Source: Tahibacter aquaticus
GTDB taxonomy: Bacteria > Pseudomonadota > Gammaproteobacteria > Xanthomonadales > Rhodanobacteraceae
Reading direction: 5' to 3'
Length of the DNA: 64,000 nucleotides
Assembly (NCBI RefSeq): GCF_004363655.1
Contig: NZ_SNZH01000014.1
Coordinates: 124,001-188,000, forward strand
In this document: in pieces, positions 1 to 7,623 of the stretch
Position numbering within the stretch: the stretch's first letter is position 1
Layout of the letters: each line of letters starts with the position of its first letter
Position numbers and translations under genes: made by a program
Notes under the pieces: model-generated
Seen by the model: only the letters and a program-made list of their open reading frames with translations
Database searches by the model: none
What the model was told of the DNA's origin: nothing

Positions 1-83
1 TCCGCCGTGCATTCCAGCAACAGGGCGACCAGCGCATCGCGCTGGCCCGGCAGCGACCTGAACTTGCCCAGCATTCCGAACAT
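1..83 (-). CDS. Antibiotic biosynthesis monooxygenase (ABM)-type protein, N-terminus only
   Basis: Only the first 27 codons lie in the window, running off its left edge. The start is ATG at 81-83 on the minus strand and the peptide begins MFGMLGKFRSLPGQRDAL. This hydrophobic strand followed by a PGQRDAL helix start is typical of the ferredoxin-like ABM domain, found in small cofactor-free monooxygenases and quinol monooxygenases (YgiN type). The assignment rests on this short stretch alone, so the catalytic part cannot be judged. Confidence 0.5.
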   Translation of the reverse strand, partial: MFGMLGKFRSLPGQRDALVALLLECTA

Positions 84-218
84 GATTCGCCTCCGCCTGC
101 CGAAAGCGCGATCTTCGCGCCGGCCTCGCGCCGATTCAACTGCCGGTCTTGCAGCCCCTGCGCGAATGGCCGAGAGTGGCGCGCCGCACCTGGCGGTATA
201 CACGGCAGCGAGGCATTC

Positions 219-809
219 ATGTCCAGCGTATTGCCCGGCGAGCTGGCCTGGTACGTGACCGGCCGCTTCTATGCACAGGCCAGTAAGGCACTGGCGGACT
301 ACGGCTATTTTCTGCACCTGGGCACGATTGCCGCGCCCCTGTTCGACGGCGAGCCGGGCGAAGCCACGGCGCATTTCACCTTTGCCGCGCAGCCGTTCGA
401 GGCGCGTTCGATCAGCAACGGCGCCTTGAGCCTGGCGCTGGATCCGGTCGGCAGCTTCGCTGTGTATTTCCAGGCCGAACCCCGGGGCAATTTCGACGAT
501 CCGGCCTCGTTCGCGCTCGGCCAGTGCATTGCGCGCTTCCGCCGCAGCAGCGTTGTCGTAGGCACTACGGTCAACAGCAGCGCCGCGGCCGCGGCGCAGG
601 CACTGGTGGCCTCGAATGTCTTCAGTGCGCGCCTGATCGACAGCGAGCCGTTCCAGTTCCGCGGCCGGCACTACGATCTGCGCGAGATGCTGGGGCAGGG
701 CGTCACCCAGTTCGGCACGGCGGCGACGGCGCCTGTCGAACCGGCGCTGGAAAACTATACGGCGGTGATTCCGTTCAGTGGCTCGGCCCTGGCGTTGGGG
801 CCGGGTTGA
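219..809 (+). CDS. Hypothetical cytosolic protein, 196 aa
   Basis: I do not recognise the family. The protein has no signal peptide and no long hydrophobic segment. It alternates beta-rich and alanine-rich stretches (an AHFTFAAQPFEARS strand region near residues 50-65, an alanine run near residue 120). The ATG at 219 opens a single uninterrupted frame with coding-like GC3. It stands alone, divergent from the ABM gene, and the next block downstream is a decayed gene fragment on the other strand. Function unknown. Confidence 0.55.
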   Translation: MSSVLPGELAWYVTGRFYAQASKALADYGYFLHLGTIAAPLFDGEPGEATAHFTFAAQPFEARSISNGALSLALDPVGSFAVYFQAEPRGNFDDPASFALGQCIARFRRSSVVVGTTVNSSAAAAAQALVASNVFSARLIDSEPFQFRGRHYDLREMLGQGVTQFGTAATAPVEPALENYTAVIPFSGSALALGPG

Positions 810-859
810 ACGGCATTGCTGCGGCCTTGTGCCCGGGCGGCGCGAAAGCGTGCGTCCGG

Positions 860-1107
860 CGGCGCTTGAGGTCAGTCCGTTTTCCTTCAGTGCCCCGGCT
901 TCGTCGCCGGTGACATCGGTGAGAATCTTCGGTTCGCCGTTCTGCATGTGCAGGAAATACAGATTTTCGAATTCGATACGCACAGCGGCGCCGTCCTTGC
1001 GCCGCACATAGCGCGAATCCCAGCGTACTCGGGTCATCAGGTGCAGATCGTCCAGCGCCGTGACGCTGAGTCTCGCGATCTCGGTGGTTGAGGTCGCGCA
1101 CAAAACC
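860..1107 (-). pseudogene. Decayed SnoaL/NTF2-like gene fragment
   Basis: On the minus strand one frame reads DDLHLMTRVRWDSRYVRR, then DGAAVRIEFENLYFLHMQNG, then EPKILTDVTGDEAGALKENG. This matches the C-terminal half of NTF2-like/SnoaL proteins, whose usual pattern is V-W-rich strand, IEFD/Y strand, GDE-x-AL and a final glycine-leucine. No start codon or N-terminal helices are present. The frame runs without break into the inverted-repeat element at 1108-1286, and the normal stop after the GL is missing, so translation would continue into unrelated sequence. It is therefore a remnant truncated at both ends. The family call is by pattern only. Confidence 0.5.
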
Positions 1108-1286
1108 GTAGGTTGGGGTAAACCGCCAGGCGTACCCCGACATCGAGCTATATCCGCGACAAAAGGCCCATGCCGGAGGAACGCTTTTGCTTGTGCTGCG
1201 GCGAAACGAAGATACCTTCGGCGTGGTTTCTTCGATGGCGAGACAACTCGATGCTCGGGTGCGCCTGGCGGCTTACCCCAGCCTAG
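1108..1286. repeat. Imperfect inverted-repeat element (MITE/REP-like), about 180 bp
   Basis: The left arm (1108-1148) begins GTAGGTTGGGGTAAACCGCC. The right arm (1247-1286) is its near-perfect reverse complement, ending GGCGGCTTACCCCAGCCTAG. The arms are about 40 bp with a handful of mismatches and enclose about 100 bp of non-coding sequence. GTAGGxTGGGGT-type palindromes are dispersed widely in proteobacterial genomes. This one abuts the broken SnoaL-like gene, so it may mark the event that truncated it. No transposase is nearby. Confidence 0.7.
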
Positions 1287-1723
1287 GTGTTGCGCCGTTC
1301 GCCACCCCAGTCGGCCGGATCGACGTCGTTGATGCTTTGTGAAAATGTCCACGTATGGCCGAAAAGATCCTGCGCGCTGTACTGGGCTTCGCCATAGGGA
1401 TAACGCTGCGGCGGGCCGGAAACACGGGCGCCGGCGTCGAGCGCGCGGCGGTAGTGCGCGTCGACGTCGGCAACGCGCAGCATCAGCGAGCTACCCTGGC
1501 CCGGCGTGGCCTGGGCATGGGCGATGACGACGAGCGCGCCATCGCCGAAGACGAGTTGCGCGCGATGCCCGCCGATGCGCAAGCGTTCGACCAGTCCGAA
1601 TGCGCGGCATAGCCAGTCGACGGCGGCAGGCAGGTCGGGATAGGCCAGCACGGGAATCACGCTGCTCGCCGGCATGGAGCGATTGGGCTGGCGGCAGGAT
1701 GGATCGGCAGGCGTAGTGCTCAT
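1283..1723 (-). CDS. VOC-family (glyoxalase/bleomycin-resistance) protein
   Basis: The 146-aa protein has the single-module vicinal oxygen chelate fold expected of PhnB-like proteins. The sequence SVIPVLAYPDLPAAVDWLCRA near residue 20 is the first beta-alpha unit, GSSLMLRVADVDAHYRRAL in the middle starts the second, and the end reads YSAQDLFGHTWTFSQS, the usual D-P/L-x-GHxWxF closing strand. Such proteins bind a metal or small ligand, and the substrate cannot be read from sequence. The frame begins at ATG 1723, though the first 17 residues look like linker. It lies 45 bp downstream of the papain-like gene on the same strand. Confidence 0.75.
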   Translation of the reverse strand: MSTTPADPSCRQPNRSMPASSVIPVLAYPDLPAAVDWLCRAFGLVERLRIGGHRAQLVFGDGALVVIAHAQATPGQGSSLMLRVADVDAHYRRALDAGARVSGPPQRYPYGEAQYSAQDLFGHTWTFSQSINDVDPADWGGERRNT

Positions 1724-1768
1724 GGTGTTCTCGACCTGTTGGCGGGCTGGCGTTGCGGCATTGCTGCC

Positions 1769-2401
1769 TCAGGCGCTGGCACCGCTCTGGCGCAGCAAGG
1801 TCGCCGCGCGGTGCGGCAGCCTGCTGCGGGCAATATCGTGCGGCGTAGTGTTCTTGGTGGCCAGTCCGGCGGCCAGGCGGATGCCGGCGCTGGCATAGCA
1901 GTGCTGCACGAAGGCCGAGCAGTACAGCGAACCTTCCCGTGCCAGCAGGTTGTCGCGTTCGCGCAGGCTGGGCTTGGCCAGTGCGAACAAGGTGCCGACG
2001 ATTTCGCGCAGCGAATAGCGCGTTGCATTGGCCAGCAGGTCCAGTGCCGTGGCCAGCACCTGGCGCGTCTGCGCTGCATCCAGGCCGAAATCGAGTACCG
2101 CCAGGTTCGGCCATTCGGCCGCGTCGAAATATTTCGCCAGGCGGTTTTCCTGCGCGCCCAGGCGAATCTGCTTATGGCGCAGATCCAGGTCGGATTCCAG
2201 CACCCACCACTGGCCGTCGCTGCGCTGCTCGCCGATCAGGAAGGCGTGTGACCAGGCCGAGCCCGCCGCATCGTCGACGATCAGGCGCTGCGCCTTGCGG
2301 ATGCCGCGATCGATCAGCGCACTGCCGCCGGCCAGGCCGATGCGGGCGGCGGCGGCATGCTGTTGCAGGAAGTCGGCGTTGCTTTGTCCGGTTGTGCTCA
2401 T
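1769..2401 (-). CDS. YiiX/NlpC-P60-like permuted papain-fold protein
   Basis: The 210-aa protein has the order of active-site elements seen in circularly permuted papain-like hydrolases (YiiX/YaeF, NlpC/P60 superfamily). A histidine comes first in SAWSHAFLIGE (H52), followed by an acidic strand (WVLESDLDL), and the cysteine comes late in GSLYCSAFVQHCY near residue 160. These enzymes cleave amide or thioester bonds of lipids or peptides. There is no signal peptide, so it is probably cytosolic. I chose the ATG at 2401 because the upstream 22 in-frame residues are arginine/proline-rich shadow sequence and the domain starts with SNADFLQQH. Confidence 0.6.
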   Translation of the reverse strand: MSTTGQSNADFLQQHAAAARIGLAGGSALIDRGIRKAQRLIVDDAAGSAWSHAFLIGEQRSDGQWWVLESDLDLRHKQIRLGAQENRLAKYFDAAEWPNLAVLDFGLDAAQTRQVLATALDLLANATRYSLREIVGTLFALAKPSLRERDNLLAREGSLYCSAFVQHCYASAGIRLAAGLATKNTTPHDIARSRLPHRAATLLRQSGASA

Positions 2402-2538
2402 GCAGGCGCCGCGAAGAAGTGGGCGGGCAGGTCTGGCCCTGGGCGCAGTTCTACGCTGTGACGGCACGGGCCAGCAAGTCTGGTCGACACGGCTGCGTGC
2501 GCACTAAGATTCCGGCTTCGTTCCCGCGGACCGGTGCC

Positions 2539-3051
2539 ATGCCTGCTTTTGTCGCCCTGCTGCGCGCCGTGAATGTCGGTGGCACCGGCAAGCTGCCGAT
2601 GACTGAGCTGGTCGTCATGTGCGAGGCAGCCGGTTTCGAAAAAGTGAAAACGTATATCGCCAGCGGCAACGTGGTTTTTCGCAGCAGCAAATCTGCGGCG
2701 GCGGTGAAGAAGGCGCTCGAAGCGGCCATGGCCAGCTACGCCGGCAAGCCGGTCGCCGTCATGTTGCGCACGGCGCAGGAGATGTCGGCCGTGCTGGCGG
2801 CCAATCCGTTTCCCCAGGCCGCGCCGAACCGCACTCTCGCGATCTTCCTCGATGCGGCGCCGGCCAGGGACTGCCTGCAGGCCGCGAGCCACGTCAACGG
2901 CGAGGAAATGGTCTTGGGCGAGCGCGAAATCTACGTGCACTACGGCGACGGCATGGCTGATTCCAGGCTCAGGATTCCGGCCGCCGCTGTGGGCACTGCG
3001 CGCAATATGAACACCGTGGCCAAATTGGCCCAGATGGCGGCGGCGCTGTGA
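2539..3051 (+). CDS. DUF1697 family protein
   Basis: The 170-aa protein begins MPAFVALLRAVNVGG. The ALLRxVNVGGxxK-x-M motif is the hallmark of DUF1697, followed here by TYIASGNVVF, another conserved piece of that family. Length matches the usual 170-180 residues. The biochemical role of the family is unknown. The first ATG that gives this N-terminus is at 2539. The long frame upstream is arginine-rich and not coding. The gene is divergent from the papain-like gene, with about 140 bp between the starts. Confidence 0.85.
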   Translation: MPAFVALLRAVNVGGTGKLPMTELVVMCEAAGFEKVKTYIASGNVVFRSSKSAAAVKKALEAAMASYAGKPVAVMLRTAQEMSAVLAANPFPQAAPNRTLAIFLDAAPARDCLQAASHVNGEEMVLGEREIYVHYGDGMADSRLRIPAAAVGTARNMNTVAKLAQMAAAL

Positions 3052-3140
3052 GCGCCGCGCCGATGCTGTGACACGTCTCGGCCGGGCGCGCCATGCACTG
3101 CGAATTGCGTCGTGGTTTGCCGTACGTACCATCGCTGCGA

Positions 3141-3226
3141 TGGTGCAATTCGCTGGCGCTCATCGCACCCTACGACGCGGAGTTCGCTTTGGCAGCGCGC
3201 GATGAGCACCGCGAATTGCGCCGTAG
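3141..3226. repeat. Dispersed palindromic repeat, family A (inverted pair)
   Basis: A forward copy at 3141-3176 (TGCAATTCGCTGGCGCTCAT core) is followed by an inverted copy at 3195-3226 (GCGATGAGCACCGCGAATTG core), making a palindromic unit. Related copies occur at about 30679-30780 and 50001-50035. The consensus core is GCGCAATTCGCTGCGCTCAT. It resembles REP/BIME-type intergenic elements and lies between the convergent DUF1697 and DUF1579 genes. Confidence 0.7.
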
Positions 3227-3255
3227 ATGTGCTGCGCCCGCGCTCACGCGGCGAT

Positions 3256-3720
3256 TCACCGTAGGCGTTGGTAATCGCCGCGCATGAACAGGCAGAAATC
3301 GTCCTGGCCGGGGAAGCGGTTCTCGATCGAGAATTCGTAGCCGTTGGTATGCAGGCGGTAGACGTAGCGGCCGTCGCCGCGCGGTGTGGTCTTGTGCAAG
3401 GTCAGCATATCGCCTTCCCAGCGGCCGCGGGCCGGTGCATCGGGTGGGAAGCCCATGCTGTCGAACCACCACCAGAGCACGTCGCCGTTTTCCGGGTCTA
3501 TGCTGAATACGCCATGGCCCTTGAAGACGATGGCGCCGTCTTTTTCTTCTTCGTAATCCTGCGTGATAGCCATGCCGTCGGTGACGCTGCGATAGCTGCC
3601 GCGGCCGCGCGCCGGACCGCCTTCACCCCACGGCGAAGGCTGCAATTCCTCGTCGCCTTCGTAGTCGCCGACGAGGCGGGCGAGAAGGGCATGTTCCGGG
3701 CCGGGCTTGGGCATATCCAT
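3256..3720 (-). CDS. DUF1579-like protein
   Basis: The 154-aa protein starts MDMPKPGPEHALLARLVGDY. It contains GRGSYRSVTDGMAITQDYEE and DVLWWWFDSMG, giving the lipocalin-like layout seen in DUF1579 proteins (first strand with L-x-G-x-W/Y, followed by antiparallel strands). Function unknown, probably cytosolic. ATG 3720 is preferred because GGAGCG lies upstream at normal spacing. The longer frame adds 27 residues of non-domain sequence. Confidence 0.65.
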   Translation of the reverse strand: MDMPKPGPEHALLARLVGDYEGDEELQPSPWGEGGPARGRGSYRSVTDGMAITQDYEEEKDGAIVFKGHGVFSIDPENGDVLWWWFDSMGFPPDAPARGRWEGDMLTLHKTTPRGDGRYVYRLHTNGYEFSIENRFPGQDDFCLFMRGDYQRLR

Positions 3721-3868
3721 GGCGACGCTCCTGCGAGTGATGGACGAGGGAATTCCGTACGGTTCAGGTCGGAATGCACCGGCAGCTTGCGGCCAGGGCA
3801 AACGCCGGCTTAGCGTACCGCATCCGCGGCCTGCCGCCGCGACCCTTCATCCCACGGCGGAGGCCGCC

Positions 3869-4288
3869 ATGTGCGCAGCCAAGACCCAGCCTACGGCAAC
3901 AACACTGACGCAATTTCTCGATGCACTGCCCGAGCAGAAACGCCGTGCCGACTGCGCCGCGCTGGCGGCAATGATGGCCCAGGTCACCGGCGAGCCGGCT
4001 GTGCTCTGGGGCAGCAGCATCGTCGGCTTCGGCAAGTACCGCCTTGGCTATGCCGATGGCAGCGAAGGCGAATGGCCCATCATCGCTTTCTCGCCGCGCA
4101 AGAATGACCTCACCCTCTACCTCGTGCTCGACCTGGACAACACCCAGGCCTTGCTGGCCAGACTGGGCAGGCACAAGACGTCCAAGGTCTGCCTGTACCT
4201 GAAAAAACTGGCGGATGTGGACAACTTTGTTTTGTTGCAACTGATGCAGGAGTCGGTTGCGGCGATGGAACCCCGGCGGATACGCTGA
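3869..4288 (+). CDS. DUF1801 domain protein
   Basis: The 139-aa protein contains FLDALPEQKRRADCAALAAM near the N-terminus, then ITG/VTGEPAVLWGSSIVGFG and a closing LYLKKLADVD. This is the DUF1801 (YdhG-like) pattern, related in fold to frataxin-like/iron-binding domains. The role is unknown. The start at ATG 3869 follows GGCGGAGG. It converges with the lipoprotein gene at 4317, only 28 bp away. Confidence 0.8.
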   Translation: MCAAKTQPTATTLTQFLDALPEQKRRADCAALAAMMAQVTGEPAVLWGSSIVGFGKYRLGYADGSEGEWPIIAFSPRKNDLTLYLVLDLDNTQALLARLGRHKTSKVCLYLKKLADVDNFVLLQLMQESVAAMEPRRIR

Positions 4289-4316
4289 GCGCCGCCGGCA
4301 GGCGGCATCGGCGCGG

Positions 4317-5489
4317 CTATTTCTGCCGCTTCAGTTCGCCTTCGGCGCTGTCGTAGCGCAGCCGAAGGCTCGCGTCGCGGCCCTGGGTTTCCGGTTCGCT
4401 GCTGTCGGCATCGCCGCCGTCGCGCAGGAATTCGTAGCGCATCGGCAGCACGATGGAGACGCCGCCCTTGTCGGCCTGCCAGCTGACCTTGCCCAGTTCG
4501 CCGCCCAGCGCCTGTGGCGGTTCGGGCAGTACATAGCTGGCGACCTGGTATTGCACCTTGCCCGCCGCGCCGGACAGGGGACGGAAGACATAGACAATCA
4601 GCCCGGCCGCGTCGATGCGGCCTACCGCCAGCATGGCCAGGCCGCCGTCGGCAAAGCTTTCGCGCTGCACCAGTTCCTCGATCACGCCCGAATCGGAAAA
4701 CAGCAGGCGGCGGATCGCTTCTGCATCGCCGGCGGGGCCGTCCACTTGTTCCAGCGAGGTGCCGCTGTCGCCTTCGTCTGCCGTGCTGCCGCTGCTGTCG
4801 GTGGCGGTCGCGCCGGGCGGATCGGGCGGCATGCCCGCGGCGGCGCTGCTGTCCAGCGCAATGCGTCCGCTGTCGTCGATACGGAAGGCTGCACGGTAGT
4901 TCAGCCCGGGCTGGTCCTCGCGCGTACTCTGCTCGGTCAGGCTGAACTGGTTGCTGCTGCGCAAATCCATCGTGCGCCGGAAGCGGCTGTCGCTGGTGCC
5001 GACCAGCATCTGGTCGCGCAGGTGGCCTTGCGCGTCGCTGGTCAGCAGCAGGTCGTAGCGCGCGCCTGGCGGCGGCAGGCCGGTATCGATGCGCAGCAGC
5101 CAGGTCGACGCCGCCGCACTTTGGGCGATGCGCAGCCATTGCACACGCTTTTTCGGCGTTCTGTTCCAGCTCGTGCGGGCGTCTTCGCCCTGCGCCTGCT
5201 GCAGCGTGGCGTAAGCCGGGTCATGCTGTTGCGGCGAAGCAAAGGCCTGCTCGCCGAGCAATGCGCCGATGCAGCGCTGGGCGGCTTCGTCCAATGCCGG
5301 CGCGCTGAAGTCTTGCGTATAGACCTGTGCCAGCGGCGCGTCCAGCGCCGTGCCGGGCAGGTTGGCGAGGCAGTCCGGCGTGCTGACAGGCGGCGCGGCA
5401 GCGGCAGGGGGAGAGGGCGGCGGCGCGGAGAAATTGCAGGCACTCAACAGCAGCAACAGCGGCAACACGGATGCAACGCGCAGCGACAT
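4317..5489 (-). CDS. Uncharacterised lipoprotein, 390 aa
   Basis: The N-terminus MSLRVASVLPLLLLLSACNF is a lipoprotein signal with lipobox LSAC, so C18 should be acylated. A proline/alanine linker follows (residues 21-35). The rest has no domain I recognise. It alternates strands suggestive of a beta-rich envelope protein (for example LLRIDTGL, RYDLLLTSD, FRRTMDLRSSNQFSL, VQYQVASYVLPEP) and has a low-complexity acidic segment in the middle (DSSGSTADEGDSG). It is probably an outer-membrane lipoprotein. It is divergent from rsmC. Confidence 0.7.
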   Translation of the reverse strand: MSLRVASVLPLLLLLSACNFSAPPPSPPAAAAPPVSTPDCLANLPGTALDAPLAQVYTQDFSAPALDEAAQRCIGALLGEQAFASPQQHDPAYATLQQAQGEDARTSWNRTPKKRVQWLRIAQSAAASTWLLRIDTGLPPPGARYDLLLTSDAQGHLRDQMLVGTSDSRFRRTMDLRSSNQFSLTEQSTREDQPGLNYRAAFRIDDSGRIALDSSAAAGMPPDPPGATATDSSGSTADEGDSGTSLEQVDGPAGDAEAIRRLLFSDSGVIEELVQRESFADGGLAMLAVGRIDAAGLIVYVFRPLSGAAGKVQYQVASYVLPEPPQALGGELGKVSWQADKGGVSIVLPMRYEFLRDGGDADSSEPETQGRDASLRLRYDSAEGELKRQK

Positions 5490-5625
5490 CGGACAGCTCC
5501 TGCTGGCGCCGGTTGGCGCCGCCCCAGAGCGTGCAGCTTAGCCTGAGCGGCGATCGTTGCGGCGTTATCGCGGCCGTCCTCGGCTACCATGCAGGCCCTT
5601 GCGTCCATTCATATTGCATCGCGCC

Positions 5626-6675
5626 GTGACCGATCCTGCGCTGGAAGCCCTGTTCCTGCCTCTGTTCGACGGCCTCGTACGCCTGCCGCAGCAGACCTCG
5701 CTGTTGTTCCTGCGTGCCCGCGCCGGCATGGGCCTGTTGCGCCTGCGTTCGGCGCAGCCGCAGTGGCGAGTGCTGGCTGAACAAAGTTTCCGTCCGTTCG
5801 CCGATGCGCTCGATGCGCAGGGCTCGCCGGTAACGGCACAGGCGCAAGGGCAATTCGATGCGGTGCTGCTGCTGCCGCCGCGCCAGCGCGCCGAAGCGCG
5901 CGCTTTGCTGGCGCGCGCGCTGGTACAGGCGAACGAAGGCGGCCTGGTACTGGCCAGCGTGGCGAACAACGAAGGCGCGCGGGCGATCGAGGCCGATCTG
6001 GAGCGCCTGGGCGGCGCCGTAGCCAGCCTGTCCAAGCACAAATGCCGCGTGTTCTGGCTGCGCCGCGATCAGGCACGCCTGGATGCGGCCCTGGCCGAGG
6101 CGTGGCAGCGCGAGGACGCGCCGCAGCCTATCGTCGACGGGCGCTTTCTCAGCCGGCCCGGCCTGTTTGCCTGGGATCGCATCGACCCGGCCTCGGCCCT
6201 GCTGGCGGCGCAATTGCCGCCAGACCTGGCCGGGCAGGGCGCCGACCTGGGGGCCGGCTACGGTTATCTGGCCTGCGAAGTATTGAAACATTGTCCACAG
6301 GTGAAATACATGCATTTGTACGAAGCCGAGGCGCGCGCGCTGGAACTGGCGCAGCTGAACCTCGCGCGCTGCGCACCGCCGCAGGCCGCCGCGCTGGAGT
6401 TTCATTGGCACGACGTGGTGCGCGGCCTGCCGCAACGCTACGACTTCATCGTCAGCAACCCGCCGTTCCACCAGGGCCGTGCCGATCTGCCGGAGCTGGG
6501 CCAGGCCTTCGTGCGCGTCGCAGCCCAGGCGCTGCGGCCGCAGGGGCGCCTGCTGCTGGTGGCGAACCGGCACCTGCCCTACGAGCAGACCCTGGCGCGG
6601 CATTTCAGCCGCAGCCAGGTACTGGCCGAGGACAGCGGCTTCAAGGTGATACAGGCGCAGGAGCCCCGCGCATGA
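5626..6675 (+). CDS. rsmC: 16S rRNA (guanine-1207-N2) methyltransferase-like, RsmC
   Basis: The 349-aa protein has the two-part layout of RsmC. A degenerate N-terminal methyltransferase-like half comes first, then a catalytic class I half with the SAM-binding strand GADLGAGYGYLACEV near residue 210 and the N6/N2-adenine/guanine motif IVSNPPFHQG near residue 280. E. coli RsmC is 343 residues and acts on G1207 of 16S rRNA in the 30S subunit. I chose GTG 5626 because the TTG-initiated upstream extension is arginine/proline-rich and lacks a domain. The stop overlaps the next start (ATGA), so it is translationally coupled to rsuA. Confidence 0.85.
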   Translation: MTDPALEALFLPLFDGLVRLPQQTSLLFLRARAGMGLLRLRSAQPQWRVLAEQSFRPFADALDAQGSPVTAQAQGQFDAVLLLPPRQRAEARALLARALVQANEGGLVLASVANNEGARAIEADLERLGGAVASLSKHKCRVFWLRRDQARLDAALAEAWQREDAPQPIVDGRFLSRPGLFAWDRIDPASALLAAQLPPDLAGQGADLGAGYGYLACEVLKHCPQVKYMHLYEAEARALELAQLNLARCAPPQAAALEFHWHDVVRGLPQRYDFIVSNPPFHQGRADLPELGQAFVRVAAQALRPQGRLLLVANRHLPYEQTLARHFSRSQVLAEDSGFKVIQAQEPRA

Positions 6676-7379
6676 AGCTGCTGCGCGTGATTGCAAACCT
6701 TGGCTATGGCAGCCGGCGCGACGTGGCGGCGCTGTTTCGCGACGGTCTGGTCACCGACAAGGCCGGTGCCGTGCTCGACGAAGACACGCGCATTGCACCG
6801 GCCGAGGTGCTGATCGACGGCGAGCCACTGGACCCGGCCCAGGGCCTGATACTGATGCTGCACAAGCCGACGGGCTATACCTGTTCGACCAAGGACGCCG
6901 GCCGCCTGGTCTACGATCTGCTGCCGCCACGCTTCCGCTACCGCGATCCGCTGTTGTCACCGGTGGGCCGGCTGGACCGCGATACCTCGGGCCTGCTGCT
7001 GTTCACCGACGATGGTGGCCTGCTGCACCGGATCATTTCGCCAAAAGCCACTATTCCCAAATGTTACGAAGCGACGCTGGCACAGGATCTGCGCGGCGAC
7101 GAGGCGGCCTTGTTCGGCAGCGGCGGACTGATGCTGGAATCGGAGAAAACGCCGCTGCTGCCGGCGCAGATGACGACGCTGGAGCCGCGCCGCGCCAGGC
7201 TGGTACTGCACGAGGGGCGTTATCACCAGGTGCGGCGCATGTTCGCCGCCGTGGGCAACCATGTGGTCGCCTTGCATCGCGTCAGTGTCGGCGGGCTGGG
7301 CCTGGGCGAGCTGGCGCCGGGGCAGTGGCGCGCGCTGGATGCGGCGGATCTGGATCGGGTGTTCGGGCGGATGGGTTAG
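6672..7379 (+). CDS. rsuA: 16S rRNA pseudouridine-516 synthase RsuA
   Basis: The 235-aa protein starts with an S4-like segment (MKLLRVIANLGYGSRRDVAAL), followed by the pseudouridine synthase core. The catalytic motif GRLDRDTSGLLL carries the essential aspartate, LMLHKPTGYTCS is motif I, and EGRYHQVRRMFAAVGNHV is the C-terminal motif of the RsuA/RluB/E/F family. Length fits RsuA (231 aa in E. coli). It overlaps rsmC by 4 bp (ATGA), so both 16S modification enzymes should be made together. Confidence 0.85.
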   Translation: MKLLRVIANLGYGSRRDVAALFRDGLVTDKAGAVLDEDTRIAPAEVLIDGEPLDPAQGLILMLHKPTGYTCSTKDAGRLVYDLLPPRFRYRDPLLSPVGRLDRDTSGLLLFTDDGGLLHRIISPKATIPKCYEATLAQDLRGDEAALFGSGGLMLESEKTPLLPAQMTTLEPRRARLVLHEGRYHQVRRMFAAVGNHVVALHRVSVGGLGLGELAPGQWRALDAADLDRVFGRMG

Positions 7380-7467
7380 CGCTTCGTGCCCGCTTGCGTG
7401 GTGGAAGAACGCTCGGGTGTGGAAGGGGCCTGGAGAAAACGGCGAAAAACTCAGAGCCGGGATAGCT

Positions 7468-7515
7468 CCCTCTACCCCAAGCTTCGCTTGGGGTAGAGGG
7501 CTGGGGTGAGGGGGC
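7468..7515. repeat. Dispersed hairpin repeat, family B
   Basis: A perfect 15-bp stem, CCCTCTACCCCAAGC (7468-7482) and its complement (7486-7500), has a TTC loop and is followed by CTGGGGTGAGGGG. A diverged copy in the opposite orientation lies at about 15608-15652. This CCCTC-hairpin-GAGGG-TGGGGTGAGGGG layout is a common dispersed element in Xanthomonadales-type genomes. It sits between rsuA and the convergent EamA gene and could act as a transcription stop, although no T-run follows. Confidence 0.7.
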
Positions 7516-7623
7516 AGGTGTCAAAATTTTCTTCGCTGACAGATTTCCGCGTGAAATATCAGGAAGCGAGGTTTGCCAAAAACCCCGAGGGCGAGACAAG
7601 ACTGCGAAAAATCCGACGTGCGG

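Noticed and set aside
775-1143. A 122-codon open frame on the minus strand
   Set aside because: It overlaps the SnoaL-like remnant in another frame and runs through the inverted repeat. The neighbouring frame has the recognisable protein pattern.
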